Made by a program: the position numbers and the translations under genes
Shown: positions 1 through 8,368 of the stretch, in pieces
How positions within the stretch are numbered: position 1 is the stretch's first letter
Layout: each line of letters begins with the position of its first letter
Source: Alphaproteobacteria bacterium
GTDB taxonomy: Bacteria > Pseudomonadota > Alphaproteobacteria > Rhodospirillales > Magnetospirillaceae
Assembly (NCBI GenBank): GCA_021325215.1
Contig: JAJPHO010000177.1
Span: forward strand, 1 to 34,886
Direction of reading: 5' to 3'
Length of the DNA: 34,886 nt
Notes under the pieces: model-generated
Database searches by the model: none
Seen by the model: the letters and a program-made list of their open reading frames with translations, nothing else
What the model was told of the DNA's origin: nothing

Positions 1-147
1 AAGAAATTCGCATGATGGCAACCCTTTGAACAGGTTTATGGGGGGATTTATCGCCGCAGATTTATGCGACGATTAAGCGCAACTCAATCGGGAAGAACGT
101 AAAAACCGTCAATGTCACAAATATCTTACTGATCTGTGGCCTAAAAG
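1..147. other. Left-edge non-coding stretch
   Basis: No complete gene is visible in this stretch downstream of pssA. On the minus strand an ATG at 13..11 follows an AAGGG-like ribosome site at a reasonable distance, so a minus-strand gene could start here and leave the window. Only four codons are visible, so this cannot be tested. I see no convincing terminator hairpin for pssA. Confidence 0.3.
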
Positions 148-960
148 TCACGCTTTCGGATGACTGTCGTCACTTTGCAACGTTTCGGCTGGGCGCAAGA
201 GGTCGGTCTGACGCTTCAGCTTTGCAAAAGATGCAGCGCTCAGTGGAATGGTAGCTGCATAGATCAGCGCCACCGCGGTAACCGTGCTCCATGGAGCCGT
301 AACCAGGAACGCGGCCAGAAGTGCCATCACCAGCATGACCGGCAGCACATAATTGTGCGGAATGCGGAAACGCTTGCCGGAATAGGTCGGAACCTTGCTA
401 ACCATCAAGAAGGAAACGACGATCAGCAGGATGCCGCAGATCAGCGGATGCTGGAAGAAACCGTTCAGATCGAGCTGGAAGCTGGCCATCATCGGCAGCA
501 GAACCAATCCTGCGGCGGCCGGGGCGGGAACCCCGGTGAAGAAATTGTAAGCCCAGGACGGCAGATCGGGCTGGCCCAGCATGGTGTTGAAGCGGGCCAG
601 GCGCAGCGCCATGCACACCGCATACAGCATCACCAGCGCCCAGCCGACGCCGCCGGCATTCTGCATGCTCCAGAAATAGAGCAGCATGGCCGGCGCCACG
701 CCGAAGCTGACGAAGTCGGACAGGCTGTCCAGCTCGGCGCCGAACTTGCTGGTGCCTTGCAGCAGCCGCGCGACACGCCCGTCGAGCCCGTCCAGCACGC
801 CGGCCAGCAGGATCGACAGCACGGCGCTTTCCCATTTCTGGTGCAGGCCGAAGCGGATCGCCGTCAGACCGGCGCACAGCGCCAGCAGCGTCAGGATGTT
901 CGGGATCAGCTTGTTGATGGACAGCCCGGTGATGCGGCGCGGGCGGCGGCTCTTGAACAT
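148..960 (-). CDS. pssA: CDP-diacylglycerol-serine O-phosphatidyltransferase
   Basis: Makes phosphatidylserine from CDP-diacylglycerol and L-serine at the inner membrane, the step before phosphatidylethanolamine. The 270-aa protein has several hydrophobic segments. It carries the complete CDP-alcohol phosphotransferase signature: D57, D60-G61, A64-R65, G74, D78 and D82, with the family spacing. A basic N-terminus precedes the first membrane segment. The ATG overlaps the stop codon of psd (TAATG), so the two are probably translationally coupled, and psd-pssA is a common pairing in proteobacteria. Length fits the integral-membrane type II PssA class rather than the larger E. coli enzyme. The motif makes the assignment secure. 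Confidence 0.95.
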   Translation of the reverse strand: MFKSRRPRRITGLSINKLIPNILTLLALCAGLTAIRFGLHQKWESAVLSILLAGVLDGLDGRVARLLQGTSKFGAELDSLSDFVSFGVAPAMLLYFWSMQNAGGVGWALVMLYAVCMALRLARFNTMLGQPDLPSWAYNFFTGVPAPAAAGLVLLPMMASFQLDLNGFFQHPLICGILLIVVSFLMVSKVPTYSGKRFRIPHNYVLPVMLVMALLAAFLVTAPWSTVTAVALIYAATIPLSAASFAKLKRQTDLLRPAETLQSDDSHPKA

Positions 961-1667
961 TAAGCGCGGGTCCCCTCGCGGGCCGGCTCGGCACTGGTGA
1001 GATCCGCCAGAACGGTCTCGCCGGCGGTCGTCACCTGGCCGGCGATCACCATCGGCACCACGTCGGACGGCAGATAGACGTCGACCCGGCTGCCGAAGCG
1101 GATCAGGCCGAAGCGCTCGCCGGTGCGCACCGCATCATTGCGCTCGAGGTCGCAACGAATGCGCCGCGCCACCAGGCCGGCGATCTGCACGAAGGCGATG
1201 TCGCGGCCGTCGGCCATCTTCAGGCGCACGGCGTTGCGCTCGTTGAACACGCTGGCCTTGTCGAGGGCGGCATTGAGGAATTGGCCGGGAATATAGGCCT
1301 TGTCGACGATGGTGCCGCTGATCGGGATGCGGTTCACATGCACGTTGAAGACGTTCATGAAGACCGAGATGCGGGTCATCGGCGCGTCGCCCATGTTCAG
1401 TTCGGGCGGCGGCGGGGCCTGCACGATCATCTGCACGACGCCGTCGGCCGGGCTGATCACCAGGCCTTCGCGCGACGGAGTGACGCGGGCGGGGTCGCGG
1501 AAGAAGCAGGCGCACCAGACGGTCAGCACCACGCCGATCCAGCCGAGCGGCGCCCACAGCCAGAACAGCACCAGCGTCCCCAGCGCGAACAGGGCGACGA
1601 AACGCCAGCCTTCGGGGTGGAGCGGCATGAGGAACTGTTCGAACGAGGATTGGTCCTGCGACGACAC
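960..1667 (-). CDS. psd: Phosphatidylserine decarboxylase proenzyme
   Basis: Converts phosphatidylserine to phosphatidylethanolamine. The 235-aa proenzyme belongs to the short class of the family. It should cleave itself between Gly192 and Ser193, in the [11 protein letters not shown] segment near the C-terminus, to form the pyruvoyl cofactor. Hydrophobic segments at about residues 22-50 suggest membrane attachment. The start is GTG at 1667, preceded by an AGGGAGA ribosome site with good spacing; no ATG nearby fits better. It is the first gene of a two-gene operon with pssA, so the enzymes of consecutive steps are made together. The upstream region is shared with the divergent gene at 1787. 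Confidence 0.95.
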   Translation of the reverse strand: MSSQDQSSFEQFLMPLHPEGWRFVALFALGTLVLFWLWAPLGWIGVVLTVWCACFFRDPARVTPSREGLVISPADGVVQMIVQAPPPPELNMGDAPMTRISVFMNVFNVHVNRIPISGTIVDKAYIPGQFLNAALDKASVFNERNAVRLKMADGRDIAFVQIAGLVARRIRCDLERNDAVRTGERFGLIRFGSRVDVYLPSDVVPMVIAGQVTTAGETVLADLTSAEPAREGTRA

Positions 1668-1786
1668 GGATGGTCTCCCTGAAAATCTGTCAGACTATTT
1701 TAACTGTAAATTGCCGGTGCGCCAGTTTTCCGCAAACCGGCACCATGCTAGCTTGGCTCTCCATCCAACCTCAGTCGGACCCGCAA

Positions 1787-2239
1787 ATGCCGCAACTCTC
1801 CGAATTTTCCCTGTCCATCGGCGAGATGCAGCTTCCGCTCGACATCTCCTCTATCGTCCATGCGCAGGGCGGTCAATTGGGGAGTCCGATCCATCCGGCG
1901 TTCAATTTCCGCTTTCGCTATCGCGAGACCTCGTTCGGCGTTAAGTGCCAGACCGGCCCGGACCATGCCCTGGCGCACGTCACGGCGACGCTGGGCACCA
2001 TGCCCTTCAGCGCGGAATCGGTGCAGCGCCGGCAGTTCCTGGCGCAGATCATCGAGGGCATCAACCAGCATTTCGGCCCCATCATCGTTCAGTCGCGCGG
2101 GCGCATCCTGCTCGAAACCGATCTGACCCTGCCGGCCCCGATCACCGCGGTCGGACTGGTATCGGAGCTGGCCCGGCTGCTGGTGCAGCTCAAGCCCTAT
2201 CTCAGCCTGATGGCGATGATCAGGATGCTGCCCGGCTGA
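1787..2239 (+). CDS. Conserved hypothetical protein
   Basis: Not recognised with confidence. From the ATG at 1787 the protein has 150 residues; an in-frame ATG at 1745 would add 14, and neither has a strong ribosome site. There is no signal peptide. The middle reads as alternating beta strands (FNFRFRYRETSFGVKC, then HALAHVTATLG). A helix around SVQRRQFLAQIIEGINQHF and a Leu-rich C-terminal helix follow. The layout of strands plus a long C-terminal helix resembles the CesT/YbjN class of small chaperone-like folds, but that is inference from appearance only. It diverges from psd and faces the LysM gene. Confidence 0.6.
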   Translation: MPQLSEFSLSIGEMQLPLDISSIVHAQGGQLGSPIHPAFNFRFRYRETSFGVKCQTGPDHALAHVTATLGTMPFSAESVQRRQFLAQIIEGINQHFGPIIVQSRGRILLETDLTLPAPITAVGLVSELARLLVQLKPYLSLMAMIRMLPG

Positions 2240-2265
2240 CCGCCGGGCGCACGTCACACGGCCGC

Positions 2266-3219
2266 TTACTGGGGCTTGCTGGCGCCCGGCAGCTCGATCA
2301 CCTGGCCGGGATAGATCAGGTTGGGGTCGCGAATCTGTTCCTTGTTGGCCTGGTAGATGGCCATAAATTCGAAGCCCGAGCCATAGATGCGGCGGGCGAT
2401 GCGCCACAGGCTGGCGCCCGATTCCACCGTGATCTTGCCTTCGGCAGGCACCTGGCCGGCCGGATTGAAGGTGACCTCGATACGGTGCGCCACCTTGCCG
2501 TCGCCGCCCAACTCGTCGACGCGGATCTTGTGGTCGCCGGCGGCCAGGGCCAGCTTGGGCCCGACATGCCACTTGCCGTCTTCGTCGGCGCGCGTCTTGC
2601 CGACCAGCTTGTCGTCGAGATAGACCTGCACGCGGTCCTTGGCGGTGGCGCGGCCGGTGACGGACAGGCGGTTCGAGCTGTCATAGCGCACGCCTTCGAC
2701 GCGCAGGTCGCCGGCGCCTTCCAGCGCGGCCGGGCCTTGCAGCACCTCGATCGAGCCGTCCGGGCGGACCTTGACCGCCAGGGCCTCGCCCTTGCCGTTC
2801 TCGCGCTCGGGCACCACCAGCACGACCGGGCTGTCGGTCTGGCTCTTGCTGCCGTCGGGATTGCTGGCCTGCAGGGTCAATTCACGCGTGCCGGGCGCCA
2901 GCGGATGGTCGGGCACGAACACCCATTCGCCGCGATTGTCGGCGATGGTGCGGCCGATTTCCTTGCCGCCATCCAGAATGACGATCTCGGCGCGCGGCAT
3001 GCCGCGGCCGGCGATCACCGTGTCGCCCTGCGGATTGATCCGCACCACGTCGAAACTGGGTTTGTTGCTTTGCTCGGCGACGGTCTTGCTCTGGCCGGCG
3101 GCCGGCGGAGTCGGCCCGGGGGCCTCCTGCCGCTTGACCCACAGGCTTAGTCCGATGGCGACGGCAATGACGGCTGCGCCGGCAACGGCGATCAGCACGG
3201 GGCGGGAGGGCTGGGACAA
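2266..3219 (-). CDS. Membrane-anchored LysM domain protein
   Basis: A probable envelope protein of 317 aa that binds peptidoglycan. Residues about 7-27 form one N-terminal membrane anchor, followed by a Pro/Ala linker. The middle has two or more Ig-like beta repeats, for example INPQGDTVIAGRGMPRAEI and then VRYDSSNRLSVTGRATAKD. The C-terminal ~50 residues are a LysM domain, with ITVESGASLWRIARRIYG and then a DPNLIYPGQVIELP end. The start is TTG at 3219, three bases after GAGGA, with a stop codon close upstream; a start further inside is possible. This architecture is common in alphaproteobacteria and its role is not settled. It converges on the preceding gene. Confidence 0.85.
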   Translation of the reverse strand: MSQPSRPVLIAVAGAAVIAVAIGLSLWVKRQEAPGPTPPAAGQSKTVAEQSNKPSFDVVRINPQGDTVIAGRGMPRAEIVILDGGKEIGRTIADNRGEWVFVPDHPLAPGTRELTLQASNPDGSKSQTDSPVVLVVPERENGKGEALAVKVRPDGSIEVLQGPAALEGAGDLRVEGVRYDSSNRLSVTGRATAKDRVQVYLDDKLVGKTRADEDGKWHVGPKLALAAGDHKIRVDELGGDGKVAHRIEVTFNPAGQVPAEGKITVESGASLWRIARRIYGSGFEFMAIYQANKEQIRDPNLIYPGQVIELPGASKPQ

Positions 3220-3364
3220 CGATCCTCGCAGGATTCAGTAATTGGTTGGTTTGAAAGGTAATACGGGCGGCAGGAGTGCGCAACCGGCGTTCTCGGTCTG
3301 GCGCGAAGGCACGAAGCCGTGTATTTCGGAGGGCTTGCCTGGAAAATCGGTGATTGGGAAGGTC

Positions 3365-3943
3365 ATGTCAGTGCGGTCGCTGTGCGTGTTTTGCGGTTCC
3401 TCCTTCGGTCATGACGAGAAATGGGCAGCCGCCGCGCGGCGGCTGGGCGCGGGGCTGGCCAAGGCCGGCATCACGCTGATCTATGGCGGCAGCCGCTCGG
3501 GCCTGATGGGCGCGGTGGCCGAGGGAACGCTCGATGCCGGCGGCCGCGTCGAGGGCGTCATTCCGAAATTTTTCCTGCCCAACGAGGACCCCTTCGCCGA
3601 GGTCAGCGAACTGACCGTGGTCGACGACATGCACACCCGCAAGAAGCTGATGTTCGACAAGGCCGATGCCTTCTGCGTGCTGCCCGGCGGGCTCGGCACT
3701 TTGGACGAGACGTTCGAGATCCTGACGTGGAAGCAGATCAGCCTGCACGACAAGCCGGTCATCATGCTCAATATGGACAGCTATTGGACGCCGTTCCTTG
3801 ACCTGGTCGACAAGATCGTCGCGCATGGCTTCGCCCGTCCGACCGTCACCGGCTTCTATGAGGTGATCGACAGCGTCGACGACGTGCTGACGCGCTTGAA
3901 CTCCCTGAAAGAGCCCCAACATTCGGATTTCTCGAGGCTGTAA
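3365..3943 (+). CDS. LOG family phosphoribohydrolase (TIGR00730 type)
   Basis: A 192-aa Rossmann-fold protein of the LOG family, whose characterised members release cytokinin bases or split nucleoside 5'-monophosphates into base and ribose 5-phosphate. The nucleotide-binding segment GGSRSGLMG is at 41-49. The family signature PGGLGTLDE is at 107-115, with catalytic-region R92-K93 before it. An upstream in-frame reading to 3242 exists, but the conserved start MSVRSLCVFCGSS and the GGGAAGG ribosome site just before 3365 decide this start. Bacterial members were often annotated as lysine decarboxylases; the motif argues against that. The true substrate in this organism cannot be read from the sequence. 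Confidence 0.9.
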   Translation: MSVRSLCVFCGSSFGHDEKWAAAARRLGAGLAKAGITLIYGGSRSGLMGAVAEGTLDAGGRVEGVIPKFFLPNEDPFAEVSELTVVDDMHTRKKLMFDKADAFCVLPGGLGTLDETFEILTWKQISLHDKPVIMLNMDSYWTPFLDLVDKIVAHGFARPTVTGFYEVIDSVDDVLTRLNSLKEPQHSDFSRL

Positions 3944-4065
3944 GGCGGTTGCCTTCCCCCGACTGATTGCCTAATCTTCCGCCGTCCGTCGCCACCTCTG
4001 GCAGAGCGCGGGGCGCACCCCAACGGACGCGGGAAAGACCCCCCTAACTCGAAAGGATTCCAACA

Positions 4066-5286
4066 ATGGCGAAAATCAAGGTCGCGACCCCGGTCGTCGA
4101 GCTCGATGGCGATGAGATGACCCGGATCATCTGGAAGTTCATCAAGGACAAGCTGATCCTCCCCTATCTCGACATCGACCTGAAGTATTACGACCTCGGC
4201 ATCGAATATCGCGACAAGACGGACGACCAGGTCACGATCGACTCGGCCCGCGCGATCAAGCAGTACGGCGTCGGCGTCAAATGCGCCACCATCACGCCGG
4301 ACGAAGCGCGCGTTAAGGAATTCAGCCTCAAGAAGATGTGGAAGTCGCCGAACGGCACCATCCGCAACATTCTCGACGGCACCGTGTTCCGCGAGCCGAT
4401 CATCTGCCGCAACGTGCCGCGCCTGGTTCCCAACTGGACCCAGCCGATCGTCATCGGCCGCCATGCTTTCGGCGACCAGTACCGCGCCACCGATTTCAAG
4501 GTGCCCGGTCCCGGCAAGCTGACCATGTCCTTCCAGCCGGCCGACGGCTCCGCTCCGATCCATCACGAAGTCTTCGACTTCCCGAGCAGCGGCGTCGCCA
4601 TGGGCATGTACAACCTGGATGAATCGATCCGCGGTTTCGCCCGCGCCTGCTTCAATTACGGCCTGCAGAAGAAGTGGCCGGTCTATCTGTCGACCAAGAA
4701 CACCATCCTCAAGGCCTATGACGGCCGCTTCAAGGACCTGTTCCAGGAAGTGTACGAGCAGGAGTTCAAGCCGCAGATGGATTCTGCCGGCATGACCTAC
4801 GAGCACCGCCTGATCGACGACATGGTCGCCTCGGCCCTGAAGTGGTCCGGCGCCTTCGTCTGGGCCTGCAAGAACTACGATGGCGACGTGCAGTCGGACA
4901 CCGTGGCGCAGGGCTTCGGCTCGCTGGGCCTGATGACCTCGGTTCTGCTCTCGCCCGACGGCAACACCGTCGAGGCCGAAGCGGCGCACGGCACGGTGAC
5001 CCGTCACTACCGCGAGCACCAGAAGGGCAAGGAAACCTCGACCAACCCGATCGCGTCGATCTTCGCCTGGACCCGCGGCCTGATCTATCGCGCCAAGTTC
5101 GACAACACCCCCGACGTCGCGCATTTCGCCGAGACGCTGGAAAAGGTGTGCGTCGAGACGGTCGAAGCCGGCTTCATGACCAAGGACCTGGCCATCCTGA
5201 TCGGCCCGGACCAGCCCTGGCTGACCACCACTCAGTTCCTCGACAAGCTCGATGAGAACCTCAAGAAGGCGATGAAGCTGTCGTAA
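4066..5286 (+). CDS. icd: NADP-dependent isocitrate dehydrogenase
   Basis: Oxidatively decarboxylates isocitrate to 2-oxoglutarate in the TCA cycle. The 406-aa length and the N-terminus ([18 protein letters not shown]) mark the eukaryote-like, dimeric class found in many alphaproteobacteria, not the E. coli class. The substrate-loop region [17 protein letters not shown] and the segment [18 protein letters not shown] with downstream [12 protein letters not shown] are intact. An AAAGGA ribosome site lies nine bases before the ATG. It appears to be a single-gene transcript: a 121-bp gap precedes it and a strong hairpin follows. Assignment is secure. Confidence 0.96.
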   Translation: MAKIKVATPVVELDGDEMTRIIWKFIKDKLILPYLDIDLKYYDLGIEYRDKTDDQVTIDSARAIKQYGVGVKCATITPDEARVKEFSLKKMWKSPNGTIRNILDGTVFREPIICRNVPRLVPNWTQPIVIGRHAFGDQYRATDFKVPGPGKLTMSFQPADGSAPIHHEVFDFPSSGVAMGMYNLDESIRGFARACFNYGLQKKWPVYLSTKNTILKAYDGRFKDLFQEVYEQEFKPQMDSAGMTYEHRLIDDMVASALKWSGAFVWACKNYDGDVQSDTVAQGFGSLGLMTSVLLSPDGNTVEAEAAHGTVTRHYREHQKGKETSTNPIASIFAWTRGLIYRAKFDNTPDVAHFAETLEKVCVETVEAGFMTKDLAILIGPDQPWLTTTQFLDKLDENLKKAMKLS

Positions 5287-5292
5287 TAACCT

Positions 5293-5353
5293 CCGGTCGG
5301 TCGCTGGGCCCGGCCACCTCGTGTGGCCGCGCGAAGGCGACCGACCGGCTTTT
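5293..5353 (+). terminator. Terminator hairpin after icd
   Basis: Perfect 12-bp arms CCGGTCGGTCGC (5293-5304) and GCGACCGACCGG (5337-5348) enclose a second hairpin, CGGCCAC (5311-5317) with GTGGCCG (5323-5329). The 3' arm is followed by CTTTT. The position, seven bases after the icd stop codon, fits an intrinsic terminator. An alternative 8-bp hairpin (ACCGGCTT with AAGCCGGT, 5344-5361) shares the 3' arm. Confidence 0.75.
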
Positions 5354-5370
5354 AAGCCGGTGAGTCGACG

Positions 5371-5415
5371 AGGCGGTAGCCAAGCCGCCTGAAGGCGGCG
5401 CCCGGCGCTTGAGGG
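5371..5415 (+). repeat. Dispersed hairpin repeat, copy A
   Basis: This is the most diverged of three copies. It shares the core GGTAGCCAAGC, a GC-rich hairpin (GCCGCC-TGAA-GGCGGC) and the end CCCGGCGCTTGAGGG with the copies at 15861 and 18638. The stem sequence differs from the other copies but still pairs perfectly. The terminal GAGGG stands seven bases before the TTG start of panD and probably serves as its ribosome site. Confidence 0.7.
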
Positions 5416-5422
5416 ACTAAAA

Positions 5423-5866
5423 TTGGAAGCCACTCGCGAATTCATGTATGGGAAGATCCACCGGTGCACCGTCACCGGGGCGGATCTGAACTATGTCGGA
5501 TCGATCACCATCGATCCGACGCTTTTGCGGGCTGCGCATCTCCTGCCTCATACCGCCGTCGACGTGGTGAACATCACGAACGGCGCGCGGCTGACGACGT
5601 ATGTCATCGAAGGACCGGAAGGGAGCGGCGCCGTTTGTCTGAACGGCGCCGCCGCCCACCATTTCAAGACCGGCGACCTGGCCATCATCATGGGCTATGA
5701 GCGGGTGCCGCTGTCGCAGATTCCCGGACGGGTGTCCCGCGCCGTGCATGTCGACGAGAGCAACCGCATCCTGTCGGTCGCCGAGCATGTGACGCCTGGC
5801 CTCGACGAACTCGGCCAACCCGAGAATAATCGTCTGGCCCAGCCCTATCTGAAATCCGTCGTCTGA
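5423..5866 (+). CDS. panD: Aspartate 1-decarboxylase proenzyme
   Basis: Makes beta-alanine from L-aspartate for pantothenate and coenzyme A synthesis. The protein is a pyruvoyl enzyme that cleaves itself between Gly26 and Ser27 in the segment ADLNYVGSITID. K11, H13, R14 and the NGARLTTYVI and CLNGAAAHHFKTGD blocks match the family. At 147 aa it is longer than the usual 120-130, mainly at the C-terminus. The chosen start is TTG at 5423, because GAGGG lies seven bases upstream; the in-frame ATG at 5444 would give a more usual N-terminus but has no ribosome site. The gene stands alone between hairpins. Function is secure, start is moderate. Confidence 0.93.
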   Translation: MEATREFMYGKIHRCTVTGADLNYVGSITIDPTLLRAAHLLPHTAVDVVNITNGARLTTYVIEGPEGSGAVCLNGAAAHHFKTGDLAIIMGYERVPLSQIPGRVSRAVHVDESNRILSVAEHVTPGLDELGQPENNRLAQPYLKSVV

Positions 5867-5871
5867 CGGCA

Positions 5872-5928
5872 CCGGGATTTCCCGGCTGGCGCGTGTTATC
5901 ACCGGTTACACTTTGAAACCGGCACGCC
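5872..5928 (+). terminator. Paired hairpins after panD
   Basis: Two inverted repeats follow the panD stop. The first is CCGGGA-TT-TCCCGG (5872-5885). The second has an inner stem CCGGTT/AACCGG (5902-5907 and 5917-5922) with an outer imperfect stem of GGCG..GTG and CACGCC (to 5928). There is no T-run, so termination is only inferred from position. Confidence 0.4.
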
Positions 5929-5991
5929 GTACTGGCGTGACCGTCGGCGGCTAGGCTGGCCCTATCTTCACTTCGAAGGCAGGGTTTCATC

Positions 5992-6318
5992 ATGAAGCAA
6001 GCTTTGATCGCCGCTTCCCTCTCGGTCCTGCTGGCCGCGGCCCCCGTTCTGGCTCAGGACGTTCCCGGCCATCCGCGCGAGAACGAGGTCAATACCCGTC
6101 TGCAGACTCAGCAGAACCGCATTTCCAACGGCGTGGCCGACGGCCAGATCAACGCCCGGCAGGCCGCCCGCGATTCCGCCCGCGACGCCAAGGTGGCGCG
6201 CGAGGAAAGCCGCGACGAGGCCAAGCATGAGGGGCACATCACCAAGGCCGAACAGGCCAAGATGAACCGCCAGCTGAACAACGACAGCGCCCACATCCAC
6301 GAACAGCGCGACAAGTAA
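5992..6318 (+). CDS. Small exported basic/acidic helical protein
   Basis: A 108-aa protein with a clear signal peptide (cleavage likely after VLA, residue about 21) and a highly charged mature part of roughly 87 residues. The mature sequence is one long run of predicted helix, with the pattern NEVNTRLQTQQNRISNGVADG followed by KAEQAKMNRQLNNDSAHIHEQ. This pattern of QQNRI..GV..G and N..S..I belongs to a widespread family of small periplasmic proteins without an established function. An AGGG ribosome site precedes the ATG. It is monocistronic: a divergently structured gap lies upstream and a bidirectional hairpin lies directly downstream. Confidence 0.8.
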   Translation: MKQALIAASLSVLLAAAPVLAQDVPGHPRENEVNTRLQTQQNRISNGVADGQINARQAARDSARDAKVAREESRDEAKHEGHITKAEQAKMNRQLNNDSAHIHEQRDK

Positions 6319-6327
6319 TAAGGAGAG

Positions 6328-6343
6328 GGGGGCGCAAGCCCCC
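6328..6343. terminator. Bidirectional terminator hairpin
   Basis: GGGGGC-GCAA-GCCCCC forms a perfect 6-bp stem with a stable GNRA tetraloop. It sits between two convergent genes, nine bases after the stop at 6318 and immediately next to the stop of the minus-strand methyltransferase. TTAT follows on the plus strand, so it could serve both transcripts. Confidence 0.65.
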
Positions 6344-6988
6344 TTATCCGACGATCTGGTAGATGCCGACTTCGCGGCTGGTCCGGTCTTCCAGATCGAG
6401 ACTGCAGGCGATGGTGATCTTGGACAGGCGCATCAAGCCGGTTTTCGGCAGATAGGCGCGGCCGGGATCGGCCATCAAAGCTTTGGCGCCTTGCGCCGAG
6501 CAGCGGCGCAGCCAGGCGAAGGTCGTTTCGGCCATCGGCTTTTCATAGCAGACGTCGCCGGCGACGACGACGTCCCACGGGCAATATTGATCATCCAGCA
6601 CATTATGGTCGGACGCCTGGATGGTGACGCCGTTCTCCGCCATGTTCAGATGGATCGATGCCAGCGCCACCTTGTCGATGTCGGTCGCCAGGACCTGAGC
6701 GGCGCCGGCCATCTTGGCGGCGATGCCGACCAGCCCGCTGCCCGAGGCGAAATCGAGCACCGACTTGCCGGCGACCAGCGACGGATTGTCGAGGATGTGC
6801 CGCGCCAGCGCCTGTCCGCCGACCCAGGGGAAGGCCCAGTAAGGCGGCGGGACATTGTTCTTTTCGAGATAGGCCTCGGTCGCCTCCCATAGGGGAGTCA
6901 CTTCCGAGGCCAGATGCAGGCGCAGCTCCGGGCATGCCGGCGGTGACGACACCGCCGTATGCGCCAGGATGAACTCGGTGGGCGTCAC
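6344..6988 (-). CDS. Class I SAM methyltransferase, nicotinamide/ETFB-lysine type
   Basis: A 214-aa methyltransferase. The SAM-binding motif I is VLDFASGSGLVGIAA, with an acidic residue after the next strand (LATDIDKVAL). The upstream block YWAFPWVGGQALARHIL is typical of the group that includes the ETFB lysine methyltransferase and related protein methyltransferases. The start is GTG at 6988, whose last two bases overlap the ubiA stop (GTGA), so it is translationally coupled to ubiA. An in-frame extension further upstream exists but lies inside ubiA and has no coding support. A role as a quinone-pathway methylase is suggested only by the neighbour; a protein-lysine methylase such as EtfB methylase is at least as likely. 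Confidence 0.85.
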   Translation of the reverse strand: MTPTEFILAHTAVSSPPACPELRLHLASEVTPLWEATEAYLEKNNVPPPYWAFPWVGGQALARHILDNPSLVAGKSVLDFASGSGLVGIAAKMAGAAQVLATDIDKVALASIHLNMAENGVTIQASDHNVLDDQYCPWDVVVAGDVCYEKPMAETTFAWLRRCSAQGAKALMADPGRAYLPKTGLMRLSKITIACSLDLEDRTSREVGIYQIVG

Positions 6989-7899
6989 AGGACGCGGTCG
7001 AGGATGATGGCGGCCCAGAGGATCAGCCCGAAGATCCGGTTCGAGCGGAACTTGGCCAGGCAATCGGCCGGATCGTCCATCCGTAGCGTGCGGACCTGCC
7101 AGGCGAGATGCGCGCCGGCGGCCAGGATGCCGAGAATGAACACCCAGCGCAGCCCGGCCACCAGCCCGGCCAAGGCGAACAGGGCCAGGGCGGCGCTGTA
7201 GAAGCGCATCAGCCACAGGGGCGTGTCGTTGCCGAAATGCAGCGCGGTCGAACGGACGCCGACCACCGCGTCGTCCTCGACATCCTGCAGCGCATAGATG
7301 GTGTCGTAGCCCAGGGTCCAGAAAACGCCGCCGGCATAGAGCAGGATGGGCTTGATCGACAGATGCCCGGTCACCGCGGCATAGCCCAGCAGCGCGCCCC
7401 AATTGAAGGTGAGGCCCAGCCACAGCTGCGGCCAGTTGGTCAGGCGCTTCATCAGCGGATAGGGGAACACCAGCGCCAGCGACAGCACGCCCAGCCAGAA
7501 GGCGAAATGATTGAGGGTCAGCAGGATCACCAACCCGGCGCCCAGCAGAGCGGCCAGGAAGACGACCGCCTGATTGAGGCTGACCTCGCCCGAAGCCAGC
7601 GGGCGGGCGGCGGTGCGCTCGACGGCGCGGTCATATTTGCGGTCGAGGATGTCGTTCACCACGCAGCCGGCGCCGCGCATGATCACCGCGCCGACGGCGA
7701 ACAGCAGCGACAGCCACAGGCCGCGCCAGAAGCCGGCGGACAGCGAAATGCTCCACAAGCCGGGGAGCAGCAGCAGCCAAGTGCCGATCGGGCGATCGAG
7801 GCGCATCAGGCGCATATAAGGGTGCCAATGGGGCGGAGCCTTGCGCTCCAGCCAGCCGTCGGTGGTGATGTCGGTGAACGAGTCGAGGTTAAGAGTCAT
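6985..7899 (-). CDS. ubiA: 4-hydroxybenzoate polyprenyltransferase
   Basis: Attaches the polyprenyl chain to 4-hydroxybenzoate in ubiquinone synthesis, in the inner membrane. The 304-aa protein has about eight to nine membrane segments. Both aspartate-rich motifs that bind Mg-diphosphate are present: NDILDRKYD (after GCVV) and the second motif in YDTIYALQDVEDD. The N-terminal MRLDRPIGTWLLLLPG is a UbiA hallmark. It is the first gene of a two-gene minus-strand unit with the methyltransferase and diverges from cspA across a 241-bp region. Confidence 0.95.
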   Translation of the reverse strand: MTLNLDSFTDITTDGWLERKAPPHWHPYMRLMRLDRPIGTWLLLLPGLWSISLSAGFWRGLWLSLLFAVGAVIMRGAGCVVNDILDRKYDRAVERTAARPLASGEVSLNQAVVFLAALLGAGLVILLTLNHFAFWLGVLSLALVFPYPLMKRLTNWPQLWLGLTFNWGALLGYAAVTGHLSIKPILLYAGGVFWTLGYDTIYALQDVEDDAVVGVRSTALHFGNDTPLWLMRFYSAALALFALAGLVAGLRWVFILGILAAGAHLAWQVRTLRMDDPADCLAKFRSNRIFGLILWAAIILDRVL

Positions 7900-8140
7900 G
7901 GTTGTAAGAATAAGGGCAACAGATGCTGGCGCAAAGCCGGATTTGCGTTGCTGCTATGCATCATCCTGTCACATTAGGACTTGCTCTTTGGGGTTTTAGA
8001 GATCATATAGCTGCTACCAAACGAGATTTGGGTCTGCCTCACCACCGTCCACACCGTCGGTACTGAAGTCTCCCAGAACGCGATTTGTGCCCTAGCGGCA
8101 TGTTGCCCTGGGCTAGGCTTAAAAGTATCGGAGAACAGTC

Positions 8141-8347
8141 ATGTCGACTGGTGTTGTCAAGTGGTTCAATGCGACCAAGGGTTTCGGTTTCATCACCCCG
8201 GATGAGGGCGGGCAGGATGCATTCGTGCATATCTCGGCCGTTCAGCGTTCGGGTCTCGATGGCCTGGCCGAAGGTCAGAAGGTCTCGTTCGACCTGCAGA
8301 AGGGCCGCACCGGCAAGTCCGAAGCGACCAATCTGAAGCCGCTGTAA
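8141..8347 (+). CDS. Cold-shock protein, CspA family
   Basis: A 68-aa single cold-shock domain that binds single-stranded nucleic acid. RNP1 (KGFGFI, after KWFNAT) and RNP2 (DAFVHIS) are intact. A GGAGA ribosome site lies six bases before the ATG. The 241-bp upstream region could hold a structured leader; TTGCCC and TAAAAG around 8103-8130 are possible promoter elements but weak. It leads a same-strand set with an IF-1 variant (21 bp downstream) and a DEAD-box helicase, which together suggest RNA unfolding and translation at low temperature. Confidence 0.95.
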   Translation: MSTGVVKWFNATKGFGFITPDEGGQDAFVHISAVQRSGLDGLAEGQKVSFDLQKGRTGKSEATNLKPL

Positions 8348-8368
8348 GATAAGAAGGAAGAGCCTGCT

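Noticed and set aside
3242-3364. N-terminal extension of the LOG-family gene
   Set aside because: No family similarity and no ribosome site; the conserved start with its ribosome site is at 3365.
3856-5475. 539-codon open frame on the minus strand across icd
   Set aside because: It is the antisense shadow of a well-supported icd gene in GC-rich DNA; composition is Arg/Asp/His/Gly-rich with no domain or ribosome site.
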